Counted from the first letter of the stretch, positions 1-5,277 are shown. The stretch is 6,266 nt of DNA from Pseudomonadota bacterium (GCA_025360685.1 JANYBR010000202.1:1-6266); one strand, 5' to 3'. Numbers and translations: made by a program. The notes: generated by a model not told the origin, from the sequence alone.

Positions 1-469
1 CGCCAGTGCCGACGCAGACATGCAAGAGCGTCTGGCTGCAATCGATCTGAAGCATCTAAAAGTCCGCGAGCGCATTGCGGCGGCGGTGAAGGCGCGCATT
101 GTCGCGATACGGCCACACAAAGAAGCTGCTCGCCGCGCCGCCGCCTTCCTCACGCTGCCGCCGCACGCCGCGTTGGGCGCAAAGCTGCTTTATCGCACCG
201 TCGATGCGATGTGGCGCGCGGTGGGTGACCAGTCGACCGATTTCAACTTCTATACCAAGCGCGCAATCCTGGCAGGCGTCTATTCGGCGACACTCATGCG
301 CTGGTTCGGTGATCAAACGGCCGATGAAACCGCTACAGACGCATTCCTGCGCGACCGCATCGAAAACGTGATGCAGTTCGAGAAGTTCAAGGCGCATGTG
401 AAGGAAGGCCTGTCGCGCCTACCTTCTTTGTCCGAGGTGTTGGGCGCGTTCAACGTCCGCCGGGGTTGA
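1..469 (+). CDS. COQ9 family ubiquinone biosynthesis protein, C-terminal part
   Basis: This is the 3' portion of a gene whose start lies before the window. The frame is open from base 2 through a TGA at 467-469, giving 155 codons, against roughly 200-230 residues for alphaproteobacterial COQ9 proteins. The first ATG (base 20) is internal, because in-frame codons continue upstream and the N-terminal helical part of the family is missing. Family features seen are the LKVRERI segment, a LTLPPHAALGAKLLYRT-like helix, the DAMWRAVGDQSTDFNFYTKR block followed by AILAGVY, and a late MQFEKFKA motif. COQ9 is a TetR-like, lipid-binding accessory protein that in mitochondria presents ubiquinone intermediates to the COQ7 hydroxylase; a similar role here is inferred. 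Its last 20 bp overlap the 3' end of the convergent asd gene. ubiX, also a ubiquinone gene, lies about 4 kb away. The family call is confident; the exact role is not. Confidence 0.88.
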   Translation, partial: ASADADMQERLAAIDLKHLKVRERIAAAVKARIVAIRPHKEAARRAAAFLTLPPHAALGAKLLYRTVDAMWRAVGDQSTDFNFYTKRAILAGVYSATLMRWFGDQTADETATDAFLRDRIENVMQFEKFKAHVKEGLSRLPSLSEVLGAFNVRRG

Positions 470-1472
470 CGAGGTGCTCGGCGATTTGCACCGCATTCAG
501 CGCCGCTCCCTTCAGGAGTTGATCGGCCGCGACGAATATCGCAATTGAATGACCTGACGGATCACTCAGGTCCTTTCGAATGCGCCCGACCAGAACATCG
601 TCCTGGCCAGAAGCATCAATCGGCATGGGGAAATAGTTCTTCACGCGGTCATCGACGATGCGCACGCCGGGCGAGTCGGAGAGAATGGCCCGCACCTCTT
701 CCTCCGTGATTGGCTTCTCGCATTCGAATGTGATGGACTGGCTGTGCGCGCGCAGCACCGGTACGCGGATGCAGGTCACACCGACCGCGATGGCATCGTC
801 TTCGAGGATTTTCCTCGTTTCCCTGATTACCTTGGTCTCCTCGTCGTTGTAGCCGGTGTGCGGATCGACTGCCGTATTGTGGCTGAAGACGTTGAAGGCA
901 TAAGCATGCGGCAGCACGCGCTGATGGTAGGGTTTGCCGTCAAGGAACGCTCGCGTCGACTGTTCCAACTCTTCCATTGCGGCCGCGCCGGCACCGGACG
1001 CCGCCTGATAGGTGGACAGGATCACGCGCCTGATGCGGTTCTTCCTGCGAATCGGCCACAGCGGCACGAGCGCGGTGATCGCCGAGCAATTCGGATTGGC
1101 AATGATGCCCTTGTGCTCGCTGATCCGGTGCGCATTGATTTCCGGGATCACCAGCGGCACGTCCTGGTCCATCCGGAAAGCCGACGAGTTGTCGATGACG
1201 ACCGCTCCCGCCGTTACCGCAATCGGTGCAAATTTGCGCGAGATGCTGGCGCCGGCGGAGAAAAGTGCGATGTCGACTCCTGCAAAGGAATTCTCAGTCA
1301 GCTCCTCTACCGCTATTTTCTGACCGCGAAAGGCGATTGTCTTGCCGAGCGAACGCGCGCTTGCCAGCGCCTTAAGTTCGCCAAGCGGAAAGTTGCGCTT
1401 GGTTAGACAGTCGAAAAACTCGGCGCCGACGGCGCCCGTGGCGCCCACGATGGCAATAGTTGGATTCTTCAT
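450..1472 (-). CDS. asd: Aspartate-semialdehyde dehydrogenase
   Basis: It reduces L-aspartyl-4-phosphate to L-aspartate-4-semialdehyde with NADPH in the cytoplasm, at the branch point to lysine/diaminopimelate, threonine, methionine and isoleucine. With the start at 1472 the protein has 340 residues, the usual length. Visible features are the N-terminal Rossmann loop GATGAVG (residues 10-16), the NSSAFR phosphate-binding stretch (95-100), the catalytic cysteine in NPNCSA (Cys129), STYQAASGAG (153-162), and RVPVLRAHS (236-244) with the active-site histidine His243. In-frame starts also exist at 1490 (GTG) and 1478 (ATG). The ATG at 1472 is preferred because a GGAG lies 6 nt before it, whereas that GGAG directly abuts the ATG at 1478. 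The gene is preceded by an intrinsic terminator ending 18 nt upstream, so its transcript probably has to read through that structure. Its 3' end overlaps the COQ9 gene by 20 bp, tail to tail. Confidence 0.97.
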   Translation of the reverse strand: MKNPTIAIVGATGAVGAEFFDCLTKRNFPLGELKALASARSLGKTIAFRGQKIAVEELTENSFAGVDIALFSAGASISRKFAPIAVTAGAVVIDNSSAFRMDQDVPLVIPEINAHRISEHKGIIANPNCSAITALVPLWPIRRKNRIRRVILSTYQAASGAGAAAMEELEQSTRAFLDGKPYHQRVLPHAYAFNVFSHNTAVDPHTGYNDEETKVIRETRKILEDDAIAVGVTCIRVPVLRAHSQSITFECEKPITEEEVRAILSDSPGVRIVDDRVKNYFPMPIDASGQDDVLVGRIRKDLSDPSGHSIAIFVAADQLLKGAALNAVQIAEHLVNPGGR

Positions 1473-1490
1473 GCTCATCTCCACAGGCAC

Positions 1491-1521
1491 AAAAAAAGCC
1501 CCGGACCTTGTCGCGGGGCTT
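1491..1521 (-). terminator. Intrinsic terminator between purK and asd
   Basis: On the minus strand, AAGCCCCG (1521-1514) pairs perfectly with CGGGGCTT (1503-1496). Inside the stem a bulged C is followed by GAC/GTC (1512-1510 with 1506-1504) closing an AAG loop. The stem runs directly into seven T (1497-1491). The structure is a strong rho-independent terminator. It may simply end the purEK message. However, it sits only 18 nt before the asd start codon and leaves no room for a separate asd promoter downstream, so it more likely acts as a conditional terminator in the asd leader. Confidence 0.85.
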
Positions 1522-1582
1522 CGGATCAGGCGATGCGTTGGCTGCTACACGCGCGCAAGTCCCGAAGCCCGGTCCGGCTTCG
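1491..1582 (-). promoter_or_regulatory. Putative transcription attenuator in the asd leader
   Basis: Four minus-strand segments can pair in mutually exclusive ways. Segment 1 is CGAAGCC (1582-1576), segment 2 is GGGCTTCGG (1570-1562), segment 3 is CCGAAGCCCCG (1524-1514) and segment 4 is CGGGGCTT (1503-1496). Segments 1 and 2 form a 7-bp hairpin with a 6-nt loop. Segments 2 and 3 pair over 9 perfect bases plus a G-U, with a 36-nt loop, and would destroy the terminator. Segments 3 and 4 are the terminator. Segment 1 lies in codons 12-14 of the Thr/Lys-rich leader frame, so a ribosome held on the preceding Thr/Lys codons would cover it, free segment 2 and favour read-through into asd. The pairings are seen in the sequence; the mechanism is inferred from the known thr, trp and his attenuators. 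Confidence 0.5.
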
Positions 1583-1616
1583 TCGTCTTAGTCGTGCGCT
1601 TGGACATCGTTTTCAT
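1545..1616 (-). CDS. Candidate asd leader peptide, Thr/Lys/Met-rich
   Basis: This 23-codon open frame (ATG at 1616, TAG at 1547-1545) lies between purK and the terminator before asd. It begins MKTMSKRTTKTTK. Of its first 13 codons five are Thr (3, 8, 9, 11, 12), four Lys (2, 6, 10, 13) and two Met (1, 4), and these amino acids are end products of the pathway in which Asd acts. An AGGG at 1629-1626, overlapping the purK stop codon, lies 9 nt before the ATG and could serve as ribosome binding site. Coupling to purK translation is also possible, as only 11 nt separate the stop and the ATG. Codons 12-14 contain the first segment of a set of alternative hairpins (see the 1491-1582 regulatory entry). 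Caveat: the same frame stays open upstream through purK, so some of the openness is incidental. No protein function is expected; the call rests on composition and position. Confidence 0.5.
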   Translation of the reverse strand: MKTMSKRTTKTTKPDRASGLARV

Positions 1617-1627
1617 CGACGCGGACC

Positions 1628-2737
1628 CTATTGGCGCGACCGGGCCTTCGTCAACGGGGTAAGCGTGGTGAAATGTCCCATCTTCCGGCCCGGCCGCATC
1701 TCGGACTTGCCATACAGATGCAGCGCGCCCGGCACTTTTGAAAAGACGCGCCAGTCCGCGGCCTCTTCGCCCAGTATGTTTGTCATCACCGCATCGGCAT
1801 GTCGCGCCGGATCGCCGAGCGGCCAGCCGGCTACCGCACGAATGTGTTGCTCGAACTGGCTGACCGCGCACGCTTCCAACGTCCAGTGGCCGGAATTGTG
1901 TACCCGCGGTGCGATCTCGTTGACCAGCAATGTACCGTCCCTGCAAACAAAAAGTTCAACCGCAAGTACACCGACATAGTCGAGTGTCTGAGAAATTGTT
2001 CGTGCAATGGACTTGGCTTCAGTCGCTTGAGCTTCCGTCAGCCGTCCAGGCACGAGCGAGCGGCGCAGGATGTGGTTTTCGTGAATATTCTCGGGAGGAT
2101 CGTAGGCGGCGAACGAGCCATCAGTCCCGCGCGCCGCAACCACTGAGGCTTCATAGGAAAAATCCACGAACGCCTCCAAAATCGACGGCGCGTAATTGAA
2201 GGACTTGATGGTTGAGGCCGCCTCGTCGGCGCTGGTGACCCTGGTTTGTCCCTTGCCGTCATAGCCCATGCGCCGCGTCTTCATTACGCCGCTACCGCCG
2301 ACAAGTTTGACGGCCGCGCGTGCTCCGACTTCGGTATTCACCTCGGCAAAGATCGCGGTGCGAAGACCAAGCGAATCGACAAAGCCTTTTTCCTCGAAGC
2401 GGTCTTGAGTAATTCGCAAGGCGGCCGCATTCGGACTGATTGGAGTTGACCGGGCGACGTGTTCCACCGTCGCTGCAGGAACATTCTCGAATTCGAATGT
2501 GACCACATCGCAAGTGCCGGCAAACCGCGCGACCGCAGCAAGATCGTCGAACTCGCCGACCGTATGATGATCGCAGACCTGAAACGCTGGCGCCTTCGGA
2601 TCGTGGCAATAGACATGCGTCTTTAGTCCCAGCCGTGCAGCAGCGAGCGCCAGCATGCGGCCGAGTTGTCCGCCGCCGAGAATGCCGATGGTCCCGCCCG
2701 GCGCCACGGGCGCTGTCAGCTTTTTGATCTGGCTCAT
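1628..2737 (-). CDS. purK: N5-carboxyaminoimidazole ribonucleotide synthetase
   Basis: PurK uses ATP and bicarbonate to convert AIR to N5-CAIR in de novo purine synthesis; PurE then rearranges the product. With the start at 2737 the protein has 369 residues, normal for the family. It is an ATP-grasp enzyme: the N-terminal GILGGGQLGRM loop (18-28) and FEFENVP (81-87) belong to the first domain, MGYDGKGQ (157-164) is the glycine-rich ATP-binding loop, and VELFV (260-264) plus NEIAPRVHNSGHWT (273-286) supply the metal and substrate site. The open frame extends to 2785, but the ATG at 2737 is preferred because it forms an ATGA overlap with the purE stop, indicating translational coupling, and the extra upstream residues (basic, low complexity) are out-of-frame purE sequence. 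The stop codon is followed by the candidate asd leader. Confidence 0.97.
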   Translation of the reverse strand: MSQIKKLTAPVAPGGTIGILGGGQLGRMLALAAARLGLKTHVYCHDPKAPAFQVCDHHTVGEFDDLAAVARFAGTCDVVTFEFENVPAATVEHVARSTPISPNAAALRITQDRFEEKGFVDSLGLRTAIFAEVNTEVGARAAVKLVGGSGVMKTRRMGYDGKGQTRVTSADEAASTIKSFNYAPSILEAFVDFSYEASVVAARGTDGSFAAYDPPENIHENHILRRSLVPGRLTEAQATEAKSIARTISQTLDYVGVLAVELFVCRDGTLLVNEIAPRVHNSGHWTLEACAVSQFEQHIRAVAGWPLGDPARHADAVMTNILGEEAADWRVFSKVPGALHLYGKSEMRPGRKMGHFTTLTPLTKARSRQ

Positions 2738-3228
2738 TTGTCGGACGGTGCTTCGGCGACGGCGTCGGTCAGCTTGGCCCGCCACTTTGCAAGGCGTTTT
2801 GCGATGGCTTTGTCGGACAGAGCCAGAATGGCGGCGGCGTGGAGCGCGGCGTTCTTCGCGCCGCTTTCGCCGATTGCAAAGGTCGCGACCGGAATGCCGC
2901 CGGGCATCTGTACGATCGACAGAAGACTATCCATGCCCTTGAGAGCTTTGGACTCCACCGGTACGCCAAGCACAGGCAGCGGCGTCATCGATGCGGTCAT
3001 GCCCGGCAAGTGCGCCGCGCCGCCGGCGCCCGCAATGATCACCTTCAGGCCGCGTCCCGCTGCGCCCTTGGCATAGGCAGCCATACGGTCCGGCGTGCGG
3101 TGCGCGGAGACGATTTTGCTCTCATGCGGCACGCCTAGCGCACGCAACATTTCGGAGGCGGCCCGAAGGGTGGGCCAGTCGGACTGGCTCCCCATGATAA
3201 GGCCGACAAGCGGCTTTCGGCTGGACAT
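2734..3228 (-). CDS. purE: N5-carboxyaminoimidazole ribonucleotide mutase
   Basis: Class I PurE moves the carboxyl group of N5-CAIR to C4, giving CAIR. The adjacent purK, which makes its substrate, supports the class I assignment. With the start at 3228 the protein has 164 residues, as usual for bacterial PurE. Visible motifs are the GSQSDW substrate-phosphate loop (13-18), SAHRTP with the catalytic histidine (His43), and the GAGGAAHLPGM loop (67-77). A GTG at 3258 would add ten residues, but the ATG at 3228 has an AGGG/AGGGA a few bases upstream and gives the normal N-terminus (MSSRKPLVGLIMGS). It is the first gene of the purEK unit and overlaps purK by 4 bp. A perfect TATAAT lies about 50 bp upstream. 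The gene is divergent from the GGDEF gene. Confidence 0.97.
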   Translation of the reverse strand: MSSRKPLVGLIMGSQSDWPTLRAASEMLRALGVPHESKIVSAHRTPDRMAAYAKGAAGRGLKVIIAGAGGAAHLPGMTASMTPLPVLGVPVESKALKGMDSLLSIVQMPGGIPVATFAIGESGAKNAALHAAAILALSDKAIAKRLAKWRAKLTDAVAEAPSDK

Positions 3229-3245
3229 GCTTCCCTGACGGTTTG

Positions 3246-3262
3246 GCGGGCAAATCACCCGC
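3246..3262 (-). promoter_or_regulatory. Small hairpin in the purE leader
   Basis: GCGGG (3246-3250) and CCCGC (3258-3262) can form a 5-bp GC-only stem around a 7-nt loop. It lies between the predicted purE transcription start (about 3269) and the purE ribosome binding site. No T-run follows, so it is not a terminator. It could stabilise the mRNA or tune translation, or it may be incidental. Confidence 0.35.
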
Positions 3263-3275
3263 TAGGAAGCGGCGC

Positions 3276-3303
3276 ATTATAGGGCCAGAAAACCAAGGGA
3301 AAA
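3276..3303 (-). promoter_or_regulatory. Predicted sigma-70 promoter of purEK
   Basis: On the minus strand a perfect -10 hexamer TATAAT (3281-3276) has a weak -35 candidate TTTTCC (3303-3298) at 16 nt spacing. Transcription would start near 3269, giving a leader of about 40 nt. A perfect TATAAT is notable in GC-rich sequence. The -35 match is poor, so an activator may be needed. The -35 lies inside the inverted repeat at 3291-3312. Confidence 0.5.
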
Positions 3304-3312
3304 GCCCTGGTT
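3291..3312. repeat. Inverted repeat over the purE -35 region
   Basis: AACCA-A-GGG (3291-3299) is complementary to CCC-TGGTT (3305-3312) apart from one bulged A, leaving a 5-nt centre. Its 8 paired bases cover the predicted purE -35 hexamer and the bases just upstream, a typical place for a repressor or activator operator. It does not resemble the E. coli PurR operator. It lies upstream of the predicted purE start site, so it is more likely a DNA site than an RNA hairpin. Confidence 0.35.
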
Positions 3313-3326
3313 AGCAAGAGATTAAC
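3311..3326 (+). promoter_or_regulatory. CtrA-like box 1
   Basis: TTAG-N7-TTAAC matches the alphaproteobacterial CtrA consensus TTAA-N7-TTAAC at 8 of 9 positions. It lies in the purE/GGDEF divergent spacer, about 80 bp before the GGDEF start codon and just upstream of the predicted purE promoter. Binding by CtrA is inferred from the match alone. Confidence 0.4.
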
Positions 3327-3352
3327 CTTTTGGTCCGAATCATAAATGCAAT

Positions 3353-3368
3353 GTTAAAGCGGCCTTAG
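3353..3368 (-). promoter_or_regulatory. CtrA-like box 2
   Basis: Read on the minus strand, CTAA-N7-TTAAC again matches the CtrA consensus at 8 of 9 positions. It faces box 1 across about 26 bp, and the two boxes are spaced 42-43 bp apart, close to four helical turns. It ends 37 bp before the preferred GGDEF start, so it could overlap or control that gene's promoter. Confidence 0.4.
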
Positions 3369-3405
3369 TATTGTTTTGCGGCCAGATCGGCCTATGGGAC
3401 GGGTG

Positions 3406-4119
3406 ATGAAGATCGAACGGACGGAAACAGCGCGCGGAACGCGCATAGTTGGGGCCGCAGCCTATCCCCGTCAGGCGGACGCGGTGCCGCACACCGAGGC
3501 GGTGGGCGCGACCGCGGGCGTACTGGGCATTCCCGAAAGCGAATTCACGCCCCGGGTGCGCGACGCGATCAGCACTCTGATGGGCGAGGTCGACAATCTG
3601 CGCCGCGAGTTGCAGGCGACCCGCGAGCGGCTGGACGAAGCCGAAAAAAACGCCGACCAGGATCAATTGCTGCCGATGCTCAACCGGCGCGCTTTCGTGC
3701 GCGTGCTGACGCGACAGATTTCGCTCTCCGCCCGCCACGGCACGCCGTCCAGTCTGATCTACTTCGATCTCAATCAATTCAAGTCGGTCAACGATTCGCA
3801 CGGCCATCCTGGCGGCGACGCGGTCCTCAAGCAGTTCGCCCAGGTGCTCGCCGCAAACGTCCGCGACAGCGACTGCATCGGCCGCCTCGGAGGCGATGAA
3901 TTCGGCGTGCTGCTGAGCCATGCCGATCAGGCGCAGGCGCACAAGAAGGCCGACCTGCTCGCGCAGAAAGTCCACCAGTCGCCGACGGTCTGGAACGGAC
4001 AGTCGATTCCCATCAGCTTCGCCTATGGCGCCTTCGAGATGAAGGCCGGCGACGATGCCGATACGGCGATCGCACGCGCTGACGAAGCCATGTACGCACA
4101 CAAGCGCGGGACGCGCTGA
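3406..4119 (+). CDS. Soluble GGDEF-domain diguanylate cyclase
   Basis: The protein is predicted to make c-di-GMP from two GTP in the cytoplasm. With the start at 3406 it has 237 residues. An N-terminal stretch of about 50 residues is followed by a predicted coiled coil (about 54-82) and then the GGDEF domain (about 84-232). The coiled coil probably drives dimerisation. The metal-binding Asp lies in YFDLNQFK (Asp121), the intact signature GGDEF is at 162-166, and an RxxD inhibitory I-site (RDSD, 153-156) stands five residues before it, so both catalysis and product feedback look preserved. There are no membrane segments, signal peptide or EAL domain. Starts at 3376 (TTG) and 3394 (ATG) are also in frame; the ATG at 3406 is chosen because a GGGACGGG purine-rich stretch precedes it, but this is uncertain. 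The gene is divergent from purE and convergent with the DUF465 gene, 12 bp away. Confidence 0.9.
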   Translation: MKIERTETARGTRIVGAAAYPRQADAVPHTEAVGATAGVLGIPESEFTPRVRDAISTLMGEVDNLRRELQATRERLDEAEKNADQDQLLPMLNRRAFVRVLTRQISLSARHGTPSSLIYFDLNQFKSVNDSHGHPGGDAVLKQFAQVLAANVRDSDCIGRLGGDEFGVLLSHADQAQAHKKADLLAQKVHQSPTVWNGQSIPISFAYGAFEMKAGDDADTAIARADEAMYAHKRGTR

Positions 4120-4131
4120 TCCCTCGAAGCA

Positions 4132-4350
4132 TCACGCGATGATATCGGGCAGAAGACGATCGTTAATCTTGGCGATCTCATCCTTCAGTTGCAGCTTGCG
4201 CTTTTTCAGGCGTGTGATCTGAAGCTGGTCGCGCGCTCCGGCCTCGGTGAGCGCAGCGATGGCGTTGTCCAGATCGCGATGCTCCTGGCCCAGTTCTGCG
4301 AGCTTTGCCCGCAGGACGACTTCGTCCGGCCTGGTGACTTCGCTCGACAT
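4132..4350 (-). CDS. YdcH/DUF465 family small protein, downstream of ubiX
   Basis: This 72-residue, almost entirely helical protein belongs to DUF465 (YdcH family), whose function is unknown. The family pattern is clear: an HRDLDNAI segment (23-30), a short linker, then LKKRKLQLKDEI (48-59), forming a probable helical hairpin or coiled coil. The frame is open to 4431, but the ATG at 4350 is preferred since upstream codons overlap the ubiX 3' end and it gives the normal family length. It starts 7 bp after the ubiX stop, on the same strand, so the two are probably co-transcribed and translationally coupled; no good Shine-Dalgarno is seen close to the start. A second DUF465 gene lies on the other side of ubiX. 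Confidence 0.88.
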   Translation of the reverse strand: MSSEVTRPDEVVLRAKLAELGQEHRDLDNAIAALTEAGARDQLQITRLKKRKLQLKDEIAKINDRLLPDIIA

Positions 4351-4357
4351 CGCCCAA

Positions 4358-4981
4358 TCAGGTCCTCGAACGCGGCTTGCGAGCGCCGTTGGCCGCAGAC
4401 TCGCCCCAGCGCTTCTGTGCGGGCCAATCATAGCCGATCAGGTCGAGCGCGCGGCCAATGATCTGCTCGACGAAATCGGAAATCTTGTGCGGCTCCGAAT
4501 AGAAAGCCGGCAGCGGCGGCAGGATGATCGCGCCCATTTCCGCGAGCTGCGCCAGGGTGCGCAGATGACCCGCATGCAGCGGCGTCTCGCGCACGATCAG
4601 CACCAGCGGCCGGCGCTCCTTCAAGGTCACGTCGGCGGCGCGGGTCAACAGATTCGTCGTCACTCCGGTTGCGATCTCCGACCAGCTGCGCACCGAGCAG
4701 GGGGCAACAATCATGCCCTTGGTGCGGAAGGTGCCCGACGCGATGCTGGCTGCGATATCCGTCGCGGCATAGGAAAAATCCGCCTTCGCCGCGACCGCCT
4801 TGGGTTTCAAATCGGTCTCCAGCCCGATCGTCATTTCGGCCGCCTTGGTCATCACCAAATGCGACTCAATCCCAAGCTCGCGCAGCGCATCCAGCAGCCT
4901 GATTCCATACACAACGCCCGAGGCGCCGCTGATGCCGACGACAAGCCGTTCTTTCTTGTGGATTTTCGGAGGGCTAACCAT
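4358..4981 (-). CDS. ubiX: Flavin prenyltransferase UbiX
   Basis: UbiX joins a dimethylallyl group to FMN, making the prenylated FMN cofactor needed by UbiD-type decarboxylases, including the one that decarboxylates 4-hydroxy-3-polyprenylbenzoate in ubiquinone synthesis. The protein has 207 residues, normal length. Visible motifs are GISGASG (16-22) for FMN phosphate binding, SGTF (82-85), APCS (93-96), RETPL (131-135) with the active-site arginine, and PPLPAFY (155-161). The ATG at 4981 is the only start giving a complete N-terminal beta strand; its ribosome binding site is weak. No ubiD gene is present in the window. The DUF465 gene follows after 7 bp. A 101-bp spacer containing a hairpin separates it from the divergent second DUF465 gene. 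Some relatives act on aromatic-acid decarboxylases instead, but the family call is firm. Confidence 0.95.
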   Translation of the reverse strand: MVSPPKIHKKERLVVGISGASGVVYGIRLLDALRELGIESHLVMTKAAEMTIGLETDLKPKAVAAKADFSYAATDIAASIASGTFRTKGMIVAPCSVRSWSEIATGVTTNLLTRAADVTLKERRPLVLIVRETPLHAGHLRTLAQLAEMGAIILPPLPAFYSEPHKISDFVEQIIGRALDLIGYDWPAQKRWGESAANGARKPRSRT

Positions 4982-5016
4982 GGCGTCCGTTTACAGGCTG
5001 TAAGGCAAGCATGAAA

Positions 5017-5039
5017 GAGGGGCGTGACAGCACCCCCTC
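5017..5039. repeat. Inverted repeat between ubiX and the second DUF465 gene
   Basis: GAGGGG (5017-5022) pairs with CCCCTC (5034-5039); after a bulged C, GTG (5024-5026) pairs with CAC (5031-5033) around a 4-nt ACAG loop, giving 9 bp in all. It sits 35 nt from the ubiX start and 43 nt from the DUF465 start, near the middle of the divergent spacer. Neither side carries a clear T-run, so it is not a convincing terminator. It could be an operator or a leader hairpin. Confidence 0.45.
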
Positions 5040-5082
5040 ACAGTGATCTAATTCGGCTGCCTACGATTGATGAGGTGCAAGC

Positions 5083-5256
5083 ATGGCACTGCAAGGGCAT
5101 ATCCAGGAACTGTCCGACAAACACAAGAAACTGGAAGAACGAATACACGACGAGATGGCCCGGCCCGATTGGGATGAAACCAGAGTTGCCGCGCTCAAAA
5201 AAGAAAAGCTCCGCATAAAGGACGAACTCGAACGACTGCGAAGCAGCGTTCACTAG
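5083..5256 (+). CDS. YdcH/DUF465 family small protein, second copy
   Basis: This 57-residue protein begins MALQGHIQELSDKHKKLEER and has the DUF465 pattern: an N-terminal helix with ELSDKHKKLEERI (9-21), a short turn region containing a DEMARPDWDE segment, and the second helix with LKKEKLRIKDELERL (39-53). A GAGG at 5072-5075 lies 7 nt before the ATG, a good ribosome binding site. It is short enough to be missed by a 60-residue gene-calling cutoff. It is paralogous in family, though not close in sequence, to the 72-residue DUF465 protein encoded on the opposite strand beyond ubiX. It is divergent from ubiX and converges on the MFS gene with 21 bp between stop codons. Its function is unknown. 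Confidence 0.88.
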   Translation: MALQGHIQELSDKHKKLEERIHDEMARPDWDETRVAALKKEKLRIKDELERLRSSVH

Positions 5257-5277
5257 ACCAAGACTCCACGTCTGGCA

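Noticed and set aside
744..1406. 220-codon open frame on the plus strand opposite asd
   Set aside because: It lies wholly antisense to asd, which has every catalytic motif; the translation is Arg/His-rich with no recognisable domain, typical of antisense frames in GC-rich genes.
1491..1627. Lysine riboswitch upstream of asd
   Set aside because: The region between purK and asd is too short for the roughly 170-nt lysine aptamer plus expression platform, and I could not see its multi-helix junction. The leader-peptide pairings explain the structure better.
3380..3392. GGCC-AGATC-GGCC inverted repeat just before the GGDEF start
   Set aside because: Only 4 bp of stem of a sequence common in GC-rich DNA; not enough to call a site.
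3229..3405. Purine or other riboswitch before purE
   Set aside because: The predicted leader is only about 40 nt with one small hairpin, and purine aptamer core motifs are not seen.
3340..4101. 253-codon open frame on the minus strand opposite the GGDEF gene
   Set aside because: It is slightly longer than the GGDEF gene, but the plus strand carries the intact GGDEF, metal and I-site motifs. The minus translation has no recognisable family.
4247..5014. 255-codon open frame on the plus strand opposite ubiX and DUF465
   Set aside because: It spans two real minus-strand genes and their junction, with Arg/His-rich composition and no domain.
5024..5218. 64-codon plus-strand frame overlapping the second DUF465 gene
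   Set aside because: The overlapping frame from 5083 has a good ribosome binding site and a clear DUF465 pattern, whereas this one has neither.
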